This document shows, in pieces, positions 44,272 through 57,234 of a stretch of 64,000 bases of DNA. Below the pieces are notes generated by a model. The model was not told where the DNA came from and searched no databases. It was given only the letters and a program-made list of their open reading frames with translations. Position 1 is the first letter of the stretch. Each line of letters starts with the position of its first letter. The DNA is taken from NCBI RefSeq assembly GCF_008831285.2, contig NC_045144.1, positions 11,883,672-11,947,671 of the forward strand. The letters run 5' to 3'. A program made the position numbers and the translations under genes. This DNA is from Nymphaea colorata. Lineage: Eukaryota > Streptophyta > Magnoliopsida > Nymphaeales > Nymphaeaceae.

Positions 44272-47200
44272 CAAGTTCAGGCGAAGCCTCTTGCTCGGTT
44301 TCAAATCATAACGTCCTCTACTCATTTGAGCAAGCTTCAGCCAAGGCAACCTAGATGACTTCAGAGCTAACACCCTGGACCAAATGTCACCAGCCTAGGC
44401 GTTCTCTAGTCCTTACATCGAGCCCACATATCATGTTCTACGTTATTCTAGGCGTCCTCATCCATTCCAGATGACTTCAGCTACAACCATCTCATTCCTC
44501 ATCTCAGCCACCTAGTTCTGGAATAGAAGACTGCAGCAAGGCAGTCCTATCTCTTGCTTGACATATATCTGCTCCACCAAAATCAGGTGTCTTAGCCTCC
44601 AGCTCGGATTCACCTCGACCTCTCCACCGACCCAGGTTAGTATGCTCAGCTTGCATTTTATTTTCAATAGCAAGGTAGGCTGACCATAGCTTATAAAATT
44701 CAGGTGGCAAGATGCCACAAACCGAACCAGGCCAATGGCCCTGGTCTGTGACGGTCCACCTTACCCAAATCCATGGTTCATATTGAACTAACTTTGGCTA
44801 AGCCGATTCCAAATTTGGATCGGAATGGCAATACACTCACTTGGCCATTCTTCATACTTCATGGCAGTTTTGCGTAATTCCTGGGCTTCAAAATGGACAA
44901 CATTGAACCAAGAGATTCCCAACCAAGGCTGGTGGGAGTGGGATCCACCCAAGTTGATGCCCCCATTGCTGTCCTAAGAACAGAATTCCTGGCGTACTTC
45001 CCCTTTATTCAAGTTCTTAAGTTGCTATGGCATTACATATGGCGACTTCAAACACAATCTTGCTGGAAAATGGTGAGCACTTTATACAAGTTTCTTCACA
45101 TGAATGATGAATGAAAATGGTCAATGCATGTGGAGTGGGGTTTCTTGGTTCAATTTAAAAGCTGGGAATGATGTCCAGCTGGGTCGCAATGTAAGATGTA
45201 CATGTTAAAAGTAAATGTGCAGAAGTATTTGGTAGCCAGTTCATGTCACCTAAAATACTTTGTGCCATGATACAATTGAAAAACTAAGGAATGCATTGCT
45301 TCTTTCTAAATAACTCTGCATATTGTGGGTGTCCATGCATGTATGATGTGGAAAGAGATGTGAAAATTATTTTCATAAGCAGCCCAAGGAGGTTATACAA
45401 AGGAGTTGAATTCTTCATGTCAATGTGGTACTTGATAGCCATGAAAATAAGTTAAAAATAGACACTGCATTAGGGAATGGGAAAATGATTTGTGGCACTG
45501 TAGTATAATTTCTTGTTGTTTATAAGCAAAACAATTACATAGGATTGGTGCAGTTGTGCATCTCACAATATCACTCTTTGTCCGTGTTTATCTTGTCTTT
45601 TCTTTTCTTAGTTAATGATTTGCTTCTGGTTTTTAACTTACATAGTTTTCAATGTAAATTATCCAGAAGTATGTACATCAATTCTTTAGGGAGTACCATG
45701 GTATGGAATAATTTAGGTGACATGAACTAGCTACCACACTTTCAGATCCAATCATCTAAGTCTAGCATTATGGTATTTCCTAAAGCCAATACGAGATGTC
45801 AAATCAGATCAAACATTCGAAACCTAGATCCAATGTCCAATTCATTTAGATTGGTCCATTGGCAACTCCACATTCAAATCTCGAAACAAGCCCCAAAAAA
45901 ATACTCAAGACATAGTAGATTATGACAAGATTTCAGCTTACAAGTGACGTCTCATTTTATCATTTTTTTGCATAAAAACAAATAAAGCAATGCATTGCCA
46001 AAGCTGCGGTAAAGAAGTAATCAACATCATGATATGGCTTTGATTTTTTCAGACAAGTAGAAGAGTTGAGGGATCTTCTACAAACATTGCTTCATGGCAT
46101 GATGTGCACAGAGCAGCAGTAAAATATAAGATTGAGTCTCCCTATAAAAACAGTTCCAAATTAATAGTGGCACCATTGTAAAGTGAGACTATTTCTATGA
46201 AAAATTCGCGAAGTATTATTTTTTATTGTCTATCTGTTTTTGCCACATAGCTTGCTAGCTGGTCAGCTACATGCTTTACTGCAGGATCATTTGGTGAGTA
46301 TGAAGGGCGCCAATGTAACTCAAATAGCTGATTATTACCTATAACATGAAGAAGCAAATGCAAATTACTTTTATAGCATTGCTATAACATTGAATTCCAA
46401 CTCCTTCCATCATGTCCTTCCACCAAGATTGACACATACTAAGAGATATGCCACAGGCATGACACAATAAACTTTCAAGAGTGAATTTTCATAAATTCAC
46501 AACAAAGAGAGACCATGATATAAGGAGAATAACTAACTAATCCATAAAATCAATTTAATGTATAAAAAATTGATATGGATAAATTGAACAAGAAATTTAA
46601 CCTTTCATCCTCTTGCTTTTGGAATGACAAGGCAGCTTTCCCACCTCAAGTATTACTGAGACCAAAAAGAGTCATGAGAAGCTTCCAGAAGTTGAGCCTT
46701 AATTTCAACAATGGCATCCAATATATCCCTTGCTCCCCATGTTGCTGACAAATCTAATATGCTACACCAGCTTAATGTAAGAATCAGAACCTGGCTTTAC
46801 ATTTCGTTAGTTAGGAGATTAAATTTAAAGACTAGTTGGAGAGAAAATGAAGGAAAAAGGATATAAATACACATGGAAAGATAACTTTAAGGTACAGCTA
46901 TCATAAAGGAGGTTATTTTTCCAATCATTGATTCCTTATGGAGTTGAGTAGATATATTAGAATTTGGAATCAATGTTTCACAAAGGCCAACAATTAGATA
47001 ATCACGTCTTCATTTATAAATATATCAGCTACATTTGCACTTGAGCTACTGGATCATATTCTTATCAAACTGTGACAATATGGATAGAACAAATAGCCAA
47101 ATAGGTCATACTTTTTACTAAACATTGTCCTGCTTTTGCTACTTCTATGGTTAATGACATCATTTTTTTTGCAGTCCCTCTCATCAATAGATGCAGTTCA

Positions 47201-49164
47201 TGTACCTCTTATGCCAACACTAGAAGCACTATGGATGGTCTTCTACTGATCAAGATTATTTATATAATGACAATAATTTTTGAACGATGGGATAAAGGAG
47301 CACAATGACAAAACTAGAACCAAAGGAATGGTAGCCAGCAGTTACTCTATTCATTTACCATTATTATGTCTTTGTTGTAAGTGAAATTTTCCAATTGGTC
47401 ATTTTGAAATAAATGGGTGTTTGAGTAAATAGAAACTAACAACCACAAAATTCCCTACTAAATTTAGGATGCCTAAGCATTTTTAAAATCTTTTACAAGC
47501 ATGGGAAGAAAAATAAAGTGAAATTGATATCAGATTAAATTGTATTTGTAATTATAAACACACAAACCAACTATTAAATCTGCCATGTCTAAGTGTTCAT
47601 GATCTTTTACAAGAGCAACATTATGACATATCTGGAAAAGCACAAATTGAGAGTTATATCACTGCATCTTACTTTTAAGCATACCTCACAAATCTCACGA
47701 TAAAAAATTTTGTGTGTCTATAGCCAAAGGAAGTAAAATCTTTATAACAAGCAAATATTGCAATATTTTCTCCTATGTAGGTATTTTTAGTGTATATTTT
47801 TTATTTTTTGAATTATGAGCTTTTACTAAGGTCTTTTTAGGTAGAAAAAAATGGAGAAAACTTCTGAGAAAAAGCCTCCCAAAATTTATTTGTTTCCATG
47901 GGTGGGTATTATTTGTCATCATTAGTATGTAAATGTACCTTTGACAAGGAAAATTAAAATGTATTTAATGGAAAATATGTTCCACATTTCAGCTTCCCTA
48001 TGTCCCCTAACGATTTACATGTCATTTTGAAATATAAAATCTTGCACAGTTCACATGAAAGGCAAGCAAAATAGACTTGCAGGACAATCTTTTCATTTGG
48101 AAACTAAAAATCAAGTAATTACCTATTTGTTAATTTTGCAGAATAGGATTTATAGTTCTATCATTCCTTTCGGTTGTGATATCTGAAGGAAAAAATGTCT
48201 GTGTCATCCCAAGCATGTTTTGCTACATCCTTTTTTTTCATGTTTGAAAGGGTCAACATGAGTCTACTTGTCACTAACACTTATTGAAGTTGCTAGGACC
48301 TTCAACTATTAATAGTTTGGACATTTTGAAGGCTCACTTTTATCTGCAACTGCAACTCACTTTTGTTTTTCTTCCTAAGAGCCTGGAAAATTCCATAGTC
48401 TAGTTAAGTGAAAACAAGGGAGACATGAGAAGGTGTTGGTTTAGATGATGCTCTAGCAAAGCACTAGAGGAACAAAAACATCTAATGCTGATGAACGCCA
48501 AAAAAAATAGTAAAAATAAAATATTAAATGAACTAGCCTAAGCAATAGAACAGAAAACAAAACTGTTTTTCCCTAAACAACCAAATCAACACACCCTAAA
48601 AACTAATGGAAATAATTTTGAAACTTTTTAATGTCTTAAGAAACAGAAAATGGAAATAGAATAACAAACTCAAAGTCAAACGGCCAAAACTAAGTCCAAC
48701 AATAAGGTGGTTTTTAAGATAATGAAACAATAGATGGAAGCTCAACAATTCGTCAAAAGTAGGACTTACAACATTAAAATATATATTTGCTTTAATGTTT
48801 CAAAATTGAGCTCGACAGCACTTTACAAAGTATAGGAAGTAGTAAGTCAATCCAGTGTGGCTAACCAATAAGATGTCTATTGGAAAATGTATGAGAAAAT
48901 TCAATAACTATGCTTAAATTATTTTCACGGTGGACAGAAACTAATATAAACAAAAACATGGTGGGGTACATAGTTGACGTAATATCACATCTAATAAAAA
49001 GATTATATCATTATTATTGCCATCAATAATTCAGCACTAAAAGCATCGAGATGTTATATATGTTTTATTATACTATATAAAAAAACTCTAAATTCTTATC
49101 GATGGAAAATTGAACATCTTGTGAATCGTTGAACTTCGCTACGTGTTTGAACAATATTCAGCCA
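44272..49164. other. Long gene-free stretch
   Basis: About 4.9 kb with no supported gene, RNA gene or transposon structure. Short frames such as 44893-45114 have no family motif. AT content is high and homopolymer runs are common. Confidence 0.5.
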
Positions 49165-49628
49165 TTCGAAGAGAGAGTTTCGTATGCCGCTCCATGTATG
49201 TCATGAGCGTACCCTAGATGTGGACCCTACTATCAATATGCATATGCGTCAGATAATAAATATATATGAAACAACAAATAAGTATGAGATAATGTTTATG
49301 AGATAACGAATGGATGAATTTATGAGATAATGCTAAACATAAGTAGGAGATAATATTTATGAGATAACAAACGATTTATGAGATAATGAGATGGTAGACA
49401 GATGTATAGAATAACGCTACACATAAATATGAGATCATGTTTATGAGATATGAGATAACGTTATGAGCAGGGCAAAAAAATGATAACACTTTTTTACTAT
49501 ATATTGGTCATATATATATATATACTCACAAATTTTACCTTTATCAAATTCCAATATCTTCTTTTTGTGGTTTTTTTTGTCCCTACAAAAGGTTTCTTTT
49601 TATATTAATCACGGACATTTTTTGTCAT
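49165..49628 (+). repeat. Left terminal inverted repeat of the Mutator-like element
   Basis: About 464 bp, inverse of 51057-51690. It includes six or more degenerate TATGAGATAA units with GTTTATGAGATAA spacers between 49288 and 49460. Confidence 0.75.
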
Positions 49629-51056
49629 AATTATATTGGCGTATGAAGTTACATACACAAGGATGGCGTATATAACCAGCTTTGGTTAAAAAACAATATG
49701 ACAAAATAAATGGAATGTGTACTAGAAAAATCTATCTGCTGGATGAAGGAATAAACAATGAGTTGCATTTGGTCAATGAAGGAACTATAAAAATGATTTA
49801 AAATAATTTTATAATATAAAAGGTTATAGAAAGAAAAGGAAAACCCAAACAGCATAGTCATGCCATCAGTCTCTTTTTCGGATATCTAATACAGCCAGCT
49901 ATTACTGTAAGGGTGTAAATATTCAGAAAGTGTCGGCCATTATTATTGACGGAACAATAGCATGTTTTCCTTCTCGCAGAGAGTATGTTCAAGAAACTAG
50001 AGTGCTAGAGAAGCATACAGACGAACTTTACAAGAAAATGTTCCATTGATCAACACGTTTGAAAATGGAGTCAAGATGGAACTACTGAACCATAGAAGTG
50101 CAGATTTTTTACATGTCATAGCTAGCTTTAACAAAGAAGTTAAACAACAAGGATACGAGAGAGTTTTTGTCATTAATTTCAAAACTAGAAGCACATGTCA
50201 TGACAACTACAAAAAATGAACACTACGTACCGCCCAATCTCACTAATTCAACAATTAGGTAATATATAGGCCCTGAATAAAACTATTGTCGACAGACTAC
50301 TCCTAATTGTAGTATATTCATTATTGCCACCCCATTGTAGTGAAACAACTGCTTGATTTGGACTGTGCCTGGCGTTCATAGTTAACACAGACATAGGAAC
50401 CATCTAGGACGCGACCACTACCACTATGACTAATACGGCGAGCATTTTCTTGTTATATTTCGCCAGACAATTTTTCTTTCACGCAAAAATACTATGCGAC
50501 ACTAACAGCAGCAGTTCTGCCTCGGGAACAAGTAAAAGGAAAATCAAAAGCCCATGTATCAGTGAAAAGACTGCCGATTTACTTGCCTCTACGGTTCCAT
50601 CTCTCAAAAGAACACATCTGGAAGTCAGGGTTCTATCAGGATCTAACAACCAACCAGCTTCTCCATGATTTTTCCATCCTCACTTTCCTTGTGCTTGTAA
50701 ACCCTACCTGATACCAATAAGAATAGATGCTTTCCTTTCTCTTTTTCTTCAAATTCAGCATTTTCAATGTTACATTCAGAAAACACCTAAAATGCCTATA
50801 AAATAGAACATGACAATAAATCATGCTACATAACTCAAAATCTCCATGCTGACCATATTTTTTCTCATTTAAGTATGATCACAATCATGTCAAACACCCT
50901 TATCAAATTAATATGACCTAAGCACACCCTAAAAAGGATGTACATGGTATGGGAAACCTATGGAAAACATTTGTTGCCTCTTGAAGTTCGAATGTAGTTA
51001 TATTCACCACCCCTATGTGTGTGAAAACCTATGGAAAACATAAGCACACCTTAAAC
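49629..51056. other. Interior of the Mutator-like element
   Basis: No transposase motif is visible. The plus-strand 80-codon frame 50426-50668 (Ser/Lys-rich after a hydrophobic start) and the minus-strand frame 49997-50194 match nothing that I recognise. A captured gene piece is possible but unproven. Confidence 0.35.
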
Positions 51057-51690
51057 ATGACAAAAAATGCTCACGATTAACACAAAAAGAAACTTTTTGT
51101 AGGGACAAAATAAGAAACTACAAAAGAACATTTAGGGATTCAATAAAGGTAAAACTTGTCAGTCCATATATACATATCCTTATGACCGATATACTCCTTT
51201 AAACAATAAGAAGTGTTTTTGTTTTTTTTTGTCCCGCTCATAAAGTTATCTCATTATCTCATAAATATTTTATTATATCATAAACATTATCTCATATTTA
51301 TGTTTAATGTTATCTCATACATCCATCCATTATCATTATTTCTTAAATATTTTATTATTTCATAAACATTTTCTCATTCTTATGTTTAGTGTTATCTCAT
51401 ACATCTATCTGTTATCTCATTATTTCATAAATCTTTTGTTATATCATACTTATGTTTAATGTTATCTCGTACATCCGTCTGTCTGTTATCTTATTATCTC
51501 ATAATTTCTTTTTTTAAGTTATAAACATTATCTCATACTTGTTTATTATTTCATACATATTTGTTTCTCACACACATGCATATTGCAACGTTTGGGCGTG
51601 AAAGTAAATGTGCATATTGATAGTAGGGTCTATATCTGACGTACACTCGTTACATACACGAAACGGCGTATAAAACTCTCTCTCCTTGAA
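51057..51690 (-). repeat. Right terminal inverted repeat of the Mutator-like element
   Basis: About 634 bp, inverse of 49165-49628. The extra length comes from additional TTATCTCATA units (51240-51545), so the array has expanded or contracted since insertion. Confidence 0.75.
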
Positions 51691-53151
51691 GTTGAGTGTA
51701 CTCCCTAGTTGACTACAACCTATTCAATTGCACGGGATCTATTTACTAAGAAGTAGAAATAGTTAGACATAGTGCTAATGATAATAAGATACATTAAAAA
51801 AAAAAGCCATCTTGCAATGCTAAATGTTGTTATATAAACTCCTACAGGGCTACTGATTTACCAAGGAACAATGGAAGATTAGATCTTATATCAACAAACC
51901 GCTAATAGAAACTTGAAATTGACTCCTCTCATAGCTTTTTTGTATTGTCAGTTTCATGTTGCAAATGCTAAGATATTAAGCAATAGGTATTCGTCCCGAA
52001 GGACAGAAATCAACAAATGATAGTTGAGGAAGAACGAAACCAAGGAGAGGTGTCAAGGTCTGTCAGAAATGCTGCCTAAATGGAGGTCGAGAAAGGCATA
52101 TCAAGAAGAAGTCAGATGTCGGAAATGTTGCTAGCTAGAGAAGATGAAGTGACCTGCAGTTTTCAGAGAGGAGACCACATGCAGCTGGAGAAGGGGAATT
52201 AGTGGAATGAAAATAACATGATTTTTTTTTCAGAGTCGAAATAAAAATAAAATTGTTAAGAATGCATGATTTTGTATCTCCTTTTAAGGAAAATTCAGGC
52301 CTAGTCCACCTGTTATTTAAAAAATTATCGAGAGGGCTTTCATGCACTTCTTTCGGTGATGATCTATGTTGTTGAGAATAAGGGTGGATGGTGGATGTTG
52401 AGACAGCCTATACACTGGCCGTCATCTCCAATTCTTATTGGAATGAGAAGGTGGAAGATTTTGGCTATTTAATATTTTTTCATTTTATTCCTAACTACCA
52501 ATGTTCATGCTTCCAATGGCTAATACCATTCTAATGAACTTAGCCCTTAAGGATTAGGCACCTACTTCTCTCTCTTTCTCTCTCCCCCCTCCCCCGATGG
52601 CCAGAAATTCAACCTGCTATCTCTGTAGCCAGATGGTTAACTTTTTATTTTGTGTTGCTAGAAACTGCCACAAAGTGTGCATTCATGCATTGGCCAATTG
52701 CTTACCTACAGTTTTCAGCTGTAGAATGCTCTTTTTGCAAAAAGTTTTAACGACAAAAAAAAACCATTTGGCCATGGAGGTAGCCGATTGATTTCAATTT
52801 TCCTATATATATATATATATATTAGCCTTAGGTCATAGATGAGAAAGATATATCTTGGAATGCCCCTCCAAGGTGCGTCTAGTTCTTTTGTGGTTTTCCT
52901 TAAGTACCCTATATTAGGATATGTTGGTTCATTATTGAAAAGAATATATATCCCAAAAAAATTGTTAATTTTTTATATATGTGGTTGAAATATCAGTGAA
53001 ATTAAATGAGTGTATGTGTTTTTTATTTCACTTTTGATCATATGATTTAAATAACCTTTTCTTTAAGCATAGTGCTTTAAACTTTTGCATCCATCAATAT
53101 TGCTGGATTTCGAAAAAACTACCAGAAAGTGGCCTAACTGGAGGATAAATG
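51691..53151. other. Intergenic with (TA)n microsatellite
   Basis: No supported gene. A (TA)n run lies at about 52803-52824 and a TC-rich tract at 52568-52595. The frame 52597-52791 contains several Cys/His but does not form a recognised zinc finger. Confidence 0.45.
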
Positions 53152-53454
53152 TGTAAAACTTACAAGTAAAAATAGAAAATGGGCAAGGATTATAGTGGCT
53201 TGCTCAAAAGACCCGCCTCCACTTCTGTCTCTCTTAATTTACTATCGAAGACGAGAGACGTGCCAATATTTATCAATAATTTACAAAAATAGTTTATATA
53301 TTTCTTTCTCTTTTATCATTGATACACTTGCTGCATTTGGTAAATTTATTTGTGATCCTCTCCAAAAATATTGGATCTCATAATCTTATCTTTCCTTGTA
53401 TTTTGGATAGATGATTGACCTTAGATTTGCTCTTGATCTTCGGATAATCTTTCA
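53152..53454 (-). repeat. 3' LTR of the older copia element
   Basis: 303 bp, ending TTTCA before a degenerate polypurine region (minus strand CTTGAGAGTGTGTGTTAG). It is clearly more diverged from its partner than the LTR pair of the element at 29603. Confidence 0.85.
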
Positions 53455-54287
53455 AGCACTCCACTAACACACACTCTCAAGTTAATCTCTATGAGATTAA
53501 ACTTGCTCTTGAAGTAATCAATTGTCTATGTAGAGGTTTTGTGAAGATGTCGGCCAGCTGCTCTGATCACTTAACGAATAAAACCTCAATCTCCTTGCTT
53601 GCTATTCTTTCTCAAACAGAATGATAGCCTATCTTAGCATGCTTTGTTCAAGCATGGAAGATAGGGTTTGCAGCCAAGAATGTAGCTCCCAAATTGTGGC
53701 ACCATAGTATAGGACTAGTACATTCTTTAACTTTTAACTCTTCCAACAACATCTTGATCCACAGAAGTTCAAAAGTGACTCCAATGAGTGCTTTGTATTT
53801 GGCTTCTATGGATCAGCGTCCAATGTTTTTTTGCTTACTAGATGACCACGACCACATTTGATCCAAGATAGCTAAGATAACCACTGGCAGATTTTCTATC
53901 GTCTGGACAAGTTGTTCAATCAGCATCATTTTGAGTTTCTTTAATCTACCTCAATATTAGCTTCATGTATGACAAATGCTTGTCTATTGGTTGATGCATA
54001 AATTGACAAGCCTTGTTGATAGAAAAGGCAATGTTTGGTCTAGATAATGTTGCATATTGTAAACTTCCAACTACTTATCAACAAAGAGTACCATAGTTAT
54101 CATTAATAAGATCTCCATTTTGTTTTGATAATGTGACATTAGCTGTTGTAGTATTCCAATGGATTCACATTGATCCATCTTTGCCTTGATGAGGATTTCA
54201 TAAAGATAGCACCTTTGACAGAGGATCATGCCGTCATCACCCTTAAATGACTTTCATTCCTAAAAAATAGCTGGTTCTCTCAATTCC
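53455..54287 (-). pseudogene. Degraded copia RNase H region
   Basis: On the minus strand the closing phrase EQLADIFTKPL, typical of the copia RNase H end, is readable at about 53535-53570 after an in-frame stop. The rest is broken by many stops and indels. Its position directly inside the 3' LTR supports the assignment. Confidence 0.65.
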
Positions 54288-54502
54288 TTTAGGGGGTGTT
54301 TGATATACCAAGAATCACTAAATTTTAGAATCTAAATGATTAATTTTTAAGAAATTGAAATTATTAAATAAACGAGGTATTTTGTTACTAGAATTAGGAA
54401 ACTGAAACTTGAAATTTTGATGTCATCCTAGTGTGAGAAAGAATTATGATTCTAGAATTTTCATTCTTGAATCAAAATTCCAAATCATCAAGCACCCCTA
54501 AA
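54288..54502. mobile_element. MITE inserted in the older copia element (215 bp)
   Basis: The ends are TTTAGGGGGTGTTTGAT and, inverted, TTTAGGGGTGCTTGAT. The AT-rich interior includes inverted GAATCACTAAATTTTAGAAT-like text and has no coding. The termini resemble plant PIF/Harbinger-like or hAT-like MITEs. The target duplication is ambiguous because TTTA/TAAA is itself part of the inverted ends. Confidence 0.68.
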
Positions 54503-54529
54503 TGGAGAATTTTCTTCCAATAACCTCAA

Positions 54530-55507
54530 TTACCTTTGAATATGAAGGAAAGAATTTTTGGTAATTGTAATGTCATCTACATACGTAAGAATGTAGATGA
54601 TGACACCACGTTCCTCTTGAATGAATAAAAAATTGTTTGACTTCAATTCCATGAAACCTTTTTGACACAAGCTATTTCTCATCTTCTCGAACCAAGTCCT
54701 TGGGGTTTGTTTTAAACCATATATTTCCTCCTGCAACTTACACGCATCCCAAGATAGATTTGTCTTTTCAAATCAGGGTGGTTGCATCATATAGATTTCT
54801 TCTTTTGGCTCACCATGGAGAAAGCCATTGTTAACATTAAGTTGTCGCATTACCCAATTTTGGGAGACAGTTAAACATATAACTTTTTGAATTGTAGTCG
54901 GTTTGAGTACCCGGCTAAAAGTTTATGTATAATTAATCCCAACCTTTTGGTTATATCCCTTCGCCACCTAGTGGGCCTTGTAGCAAGCTAAGGAACCATA
55001 TGAATTCCCTTTTATCTTAAAAACCCATTTGCACCCCTCTAAGTTGGTGTTCGCATCGGGCTCAACAACCGTTTCTATGAAGGGCATCAAGTTCCTCTTT
55101 CATAGTCCTGGTCCATTTGTTGCTTCAAAGGTAGGTGAAGTGGGTTCGATTTCTTCTCCTTCCAGCACATTTGCCATATAGTTCTTGGAGACTTGAGTTA
55201 TACCCATGGAGCAGGACACCATTTGATGAGTTCTTTAAACTGGTAAATCCATCACTATATTTGACGGTGCATTGTTGGACCCAATAGGAGTAATATAGAT
55301 GTCGATGTATGGTTCTTCATCACAAGCGCTTGAGGCATCATTCTCTATTAATGTTTCTGAGGTCTCCAAAGGAATAGAAGAGATACCGCTTTCATGGGCC
55401 AAGTCATTGTCTTTACTAAGATTTGGGAGGACTATTGTATTGCTTTGCCTTTCTTGAACATAAGTAGAGAGATTCTTGGGATGCATACACCTGTTGGTCG
55501 CCTTCAA
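54530..55507 (-). pseudogene. copia linker and partial reverse transcriptase
   Basis: The frame 55235-55507 is the hydrophilic Ser/Pro/Asp-rich linker that lies between integrase and reverse transcriptase. Degraded reverse-transcriptase text follows, with a readable part at 54530-54736: EEIYGLKQTPRTWFEKM, then LTYVDDITIT (YVDD catalytic box). Stops and frameshifts separate the blocks. RNase H continues beyond the inserted MITE, with an EQLADIFTKPL-type end on the minus strand near 53535-53570. Confidence 0.8.
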
Positions 55508-55850
55508 ATGCTACTATGATACCTCTTGTTTAATTCATAGAAAATTTTGCAATAGACAACAAGTTCGAAATTGATGGCACATAAAGCATCTGCTGTAAAG
55601 AAAATGTTTTGAACTTGGAATCAAGACATCCATTACTTGACTATGTGATAGATAAAGCAGTCTCATTGCCGACAATTACCTTGGTTGGACCATTATAGCC
55701 TCCTTGCTCTTTAATATTTGATGTCTCTTTAGTTAAGTGATGAGATGCACTAGTGTTCGGATACCAAGTGGAATTACATGAGCCTTCCACCAAAGTGAAA
55801 TGCCTTGGAGATGTCATAGCATTGTCTAGTTGTATGGTTTTTGCACCCAC
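55508..55850 (-). pseudogene. copia protease with mutated active site
   Basis: The frame 55641-55850 reads TWYPNTSASHHLT where copia elements have a W..D(T/S)GAS(H/R)H motif. The catalytic Asp is Asn and the following Gly is Ser, so the enzyme is dead. After a frameshift, 55508-55640 still reads a MLYVPSISNLLSIAKF-like phrase that normally follows the protease. The integrase zinc-binding and catalytic blocks that should come next are missing. Confidence 0.8.
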
Positions 55851-55865
55851 AAAACTGACAAATAA

Positions 55866-56692
55866 CTAAGTATTTATTGAACCCAGTGGCATTAGATGCC
55901 TAAGGCCTGGGGGAGCCCCCTTCATTATTATTATTATTGTAATAAGGTCAATTGTTGCCTCCAAAATTGGAACGGTAGTTGTTCCATCCTCCTGGGCCTC
56001 CTCGTTCTCTTCCACGATTGTTAATCCAATCAACCTTTTTAGCTTGAGACACAAAGCTACAATAGAAGACTTATTTGGAGTCTCTTGTTTAGGCATACTC
56101 ATTAACAAACGATTCTGTTGATTTAATAGTTCATCATATATTTCAAAAAAGGTTGGAAGGGATTTAAAAGCAATAACAGGAGTCACAAAACCTTCATACT
56201 GAGTACGCAATCCATTTAAAGTGTAAAGAACAAGATCTTTATTAGCCACTTCTTCACTCACAGCACTTAAATAATTAGAAAGCTTCACCTCAGATAAGTA
56301 CTCCATCATAGACTGATCCTGATTCTCAGTGCTTTGTAAATTGTTCTTCATTTAAGCGCATGCAAGCTGGAAGCCAATGCAAATGAATGCTTAATAGCTT
56401 ACCACACCTCTCTGGCAGTAGGAATTCGAACGATGCGGCTGATGACAGCATTACTTACAGTAGCTCTTATCCAACTAAGAGCAAGTTGGTCTTCACACTT
56501 CCACTTTATAATTTCTGAATTTGGAACAGCTTTATTATTCTCTTGAATGTTCTCTTTTCGTGGAGTAGATGACCCATCTACATATCTCAGCAGGCTTGAG
56601 AGAACACCGTGGTTCACATCATAGGAGATGATTATCTTTAGCAAGCCTAATGGAAACCAGGGACACCACGGTATTCCATTGAACAGCAGCAT
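55866..56692 (-). pseudogene. copia gag, broken into two frames
   Basis: The N-terminal frame 56399-56692 holds LLFNGIPWCPWFPLGLL-like text followed by KWKCEDQLALSWIRATVS, the typical W..D..A...I...V segment of copia Gag. The second frame 55866-56351 holds QSMMEYLSEVKLSNYLSAVS and VLYTLNGLRTQYEGFV, the conserved UBN2-type middle part. A frameshift and about 45 bases separate them. No zinc knuckle is readable in the tail, which ends in Ile-rich text from an ATT repeat (55922-55945). Confidence 0.82.
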
Positions 56693-56802
56693 TCATGGGA
56701 AGAGCCATTAGAAACCAAAACACCAGTAAACCAGCACACAGCAAGGAAAGTGGAGAGGCCCGAATGTAGAAACAAATTAGAGCAACGATGGCTCTAATAC
56801 CA

Positions 56803-57114
56803 TAAAAAGTTCAGAAGTACAAACAGAAAATGGGCAAGGGTTGTAGTGGTTCTGTCAGAAGACCTACCTCCAATCTCTTTGTCTTAATCTCACTATGGAA
56901 GATGAGAGAGGCTTTACTATTTATCAACACTTTGCAAAAATAATGACGATATTTCTTTCTCCTTTATCATTTGATACACTTCTTGTATTTGGGTAAATTT
57001 ATTTTTGGTTTGTGATCCTCTCCAACAATATTGGATCTCATAATCTTATCTTTCCTTATATTTTTGCTAGATGATTGATCTTGAATTTGCTCATGATCTT
57101 TAGATAATCTTTCA
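56803..57114 (-). repeat. 5' LTR of the older copia element
   Basis: 312 bp, directly next to the primer site. It has small insertions relative to the left LTR, for example around 57008-57015. Confidence 0.85.
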
Positions 57115-57190
57115 ATGATTCCATGCACAAAATGTGCACAGCAAAGCCATACAGTATGTCGGTTTGATATCTACATGGGACATTCTACTC

Positions 57191-57234
<44 letters not shown>

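Larger units (their letters stand above)
49165..51690. mobile_element. Mutator-like or foldback element with long terminal inverted repeats
   Basis: The left arm (49165-49628) and right arm (51057-51690) are inverse copies. Shared blocks include GAGAGAGTTT..TA(T/C)GCCG, GACCCTACTATCAATATGCA, GTCCCTACAAAA.GTTTCTTTT and CATTTTTTGTCAT. Both arms contain many TATGAGATAA units, more in the right arm. Inverted arms of several hundred bases are typical of Mutator-like elements, which make 9-bp duplications, but no exact duplication is seen here (CCATTCGAA against CTTGAAGTT). The 1.4-kb interior (49629-51056) holds no readable transposase. It may be captured host sequence. Confidence 0.72.
53152..57114 (-). 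mobile_element. Older Ty1/copia element lacking integrase, minus strand
   Basis: LTR-like copies at 53152-53454 and 56803-57114 share AGAAAATGGGCAAGG, AATATTGGATCTCATAATCT and GATAATCTTTCA, but with many substitutions and indels. A primer site (GGCTCTAATACCA, 56790-56802, reverse complement TGGTATTAGAGCC) abuts the right LTR, so the orientation is minus. The LTR ends have drifted from TG to TA on the right. Only AATG is shared at the outer flanks, so no clean target duplication remains. Domains present are gag, a mutated protease, a linker, part of the reverse transcriptase and remnants of RNase H. The integrase core is absent. A MITE at 54288-54502 interrupts it. Confidence 0.88.

Noticed and set aside
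54288-54502. Assignment of the MITE to the Tourist/PIF superfamily by a TAA/TTA duplication
   Set aside because: The flanks are TTTA and TAAA, which are inverse and not direct copies, so the duplication cannot be decided.
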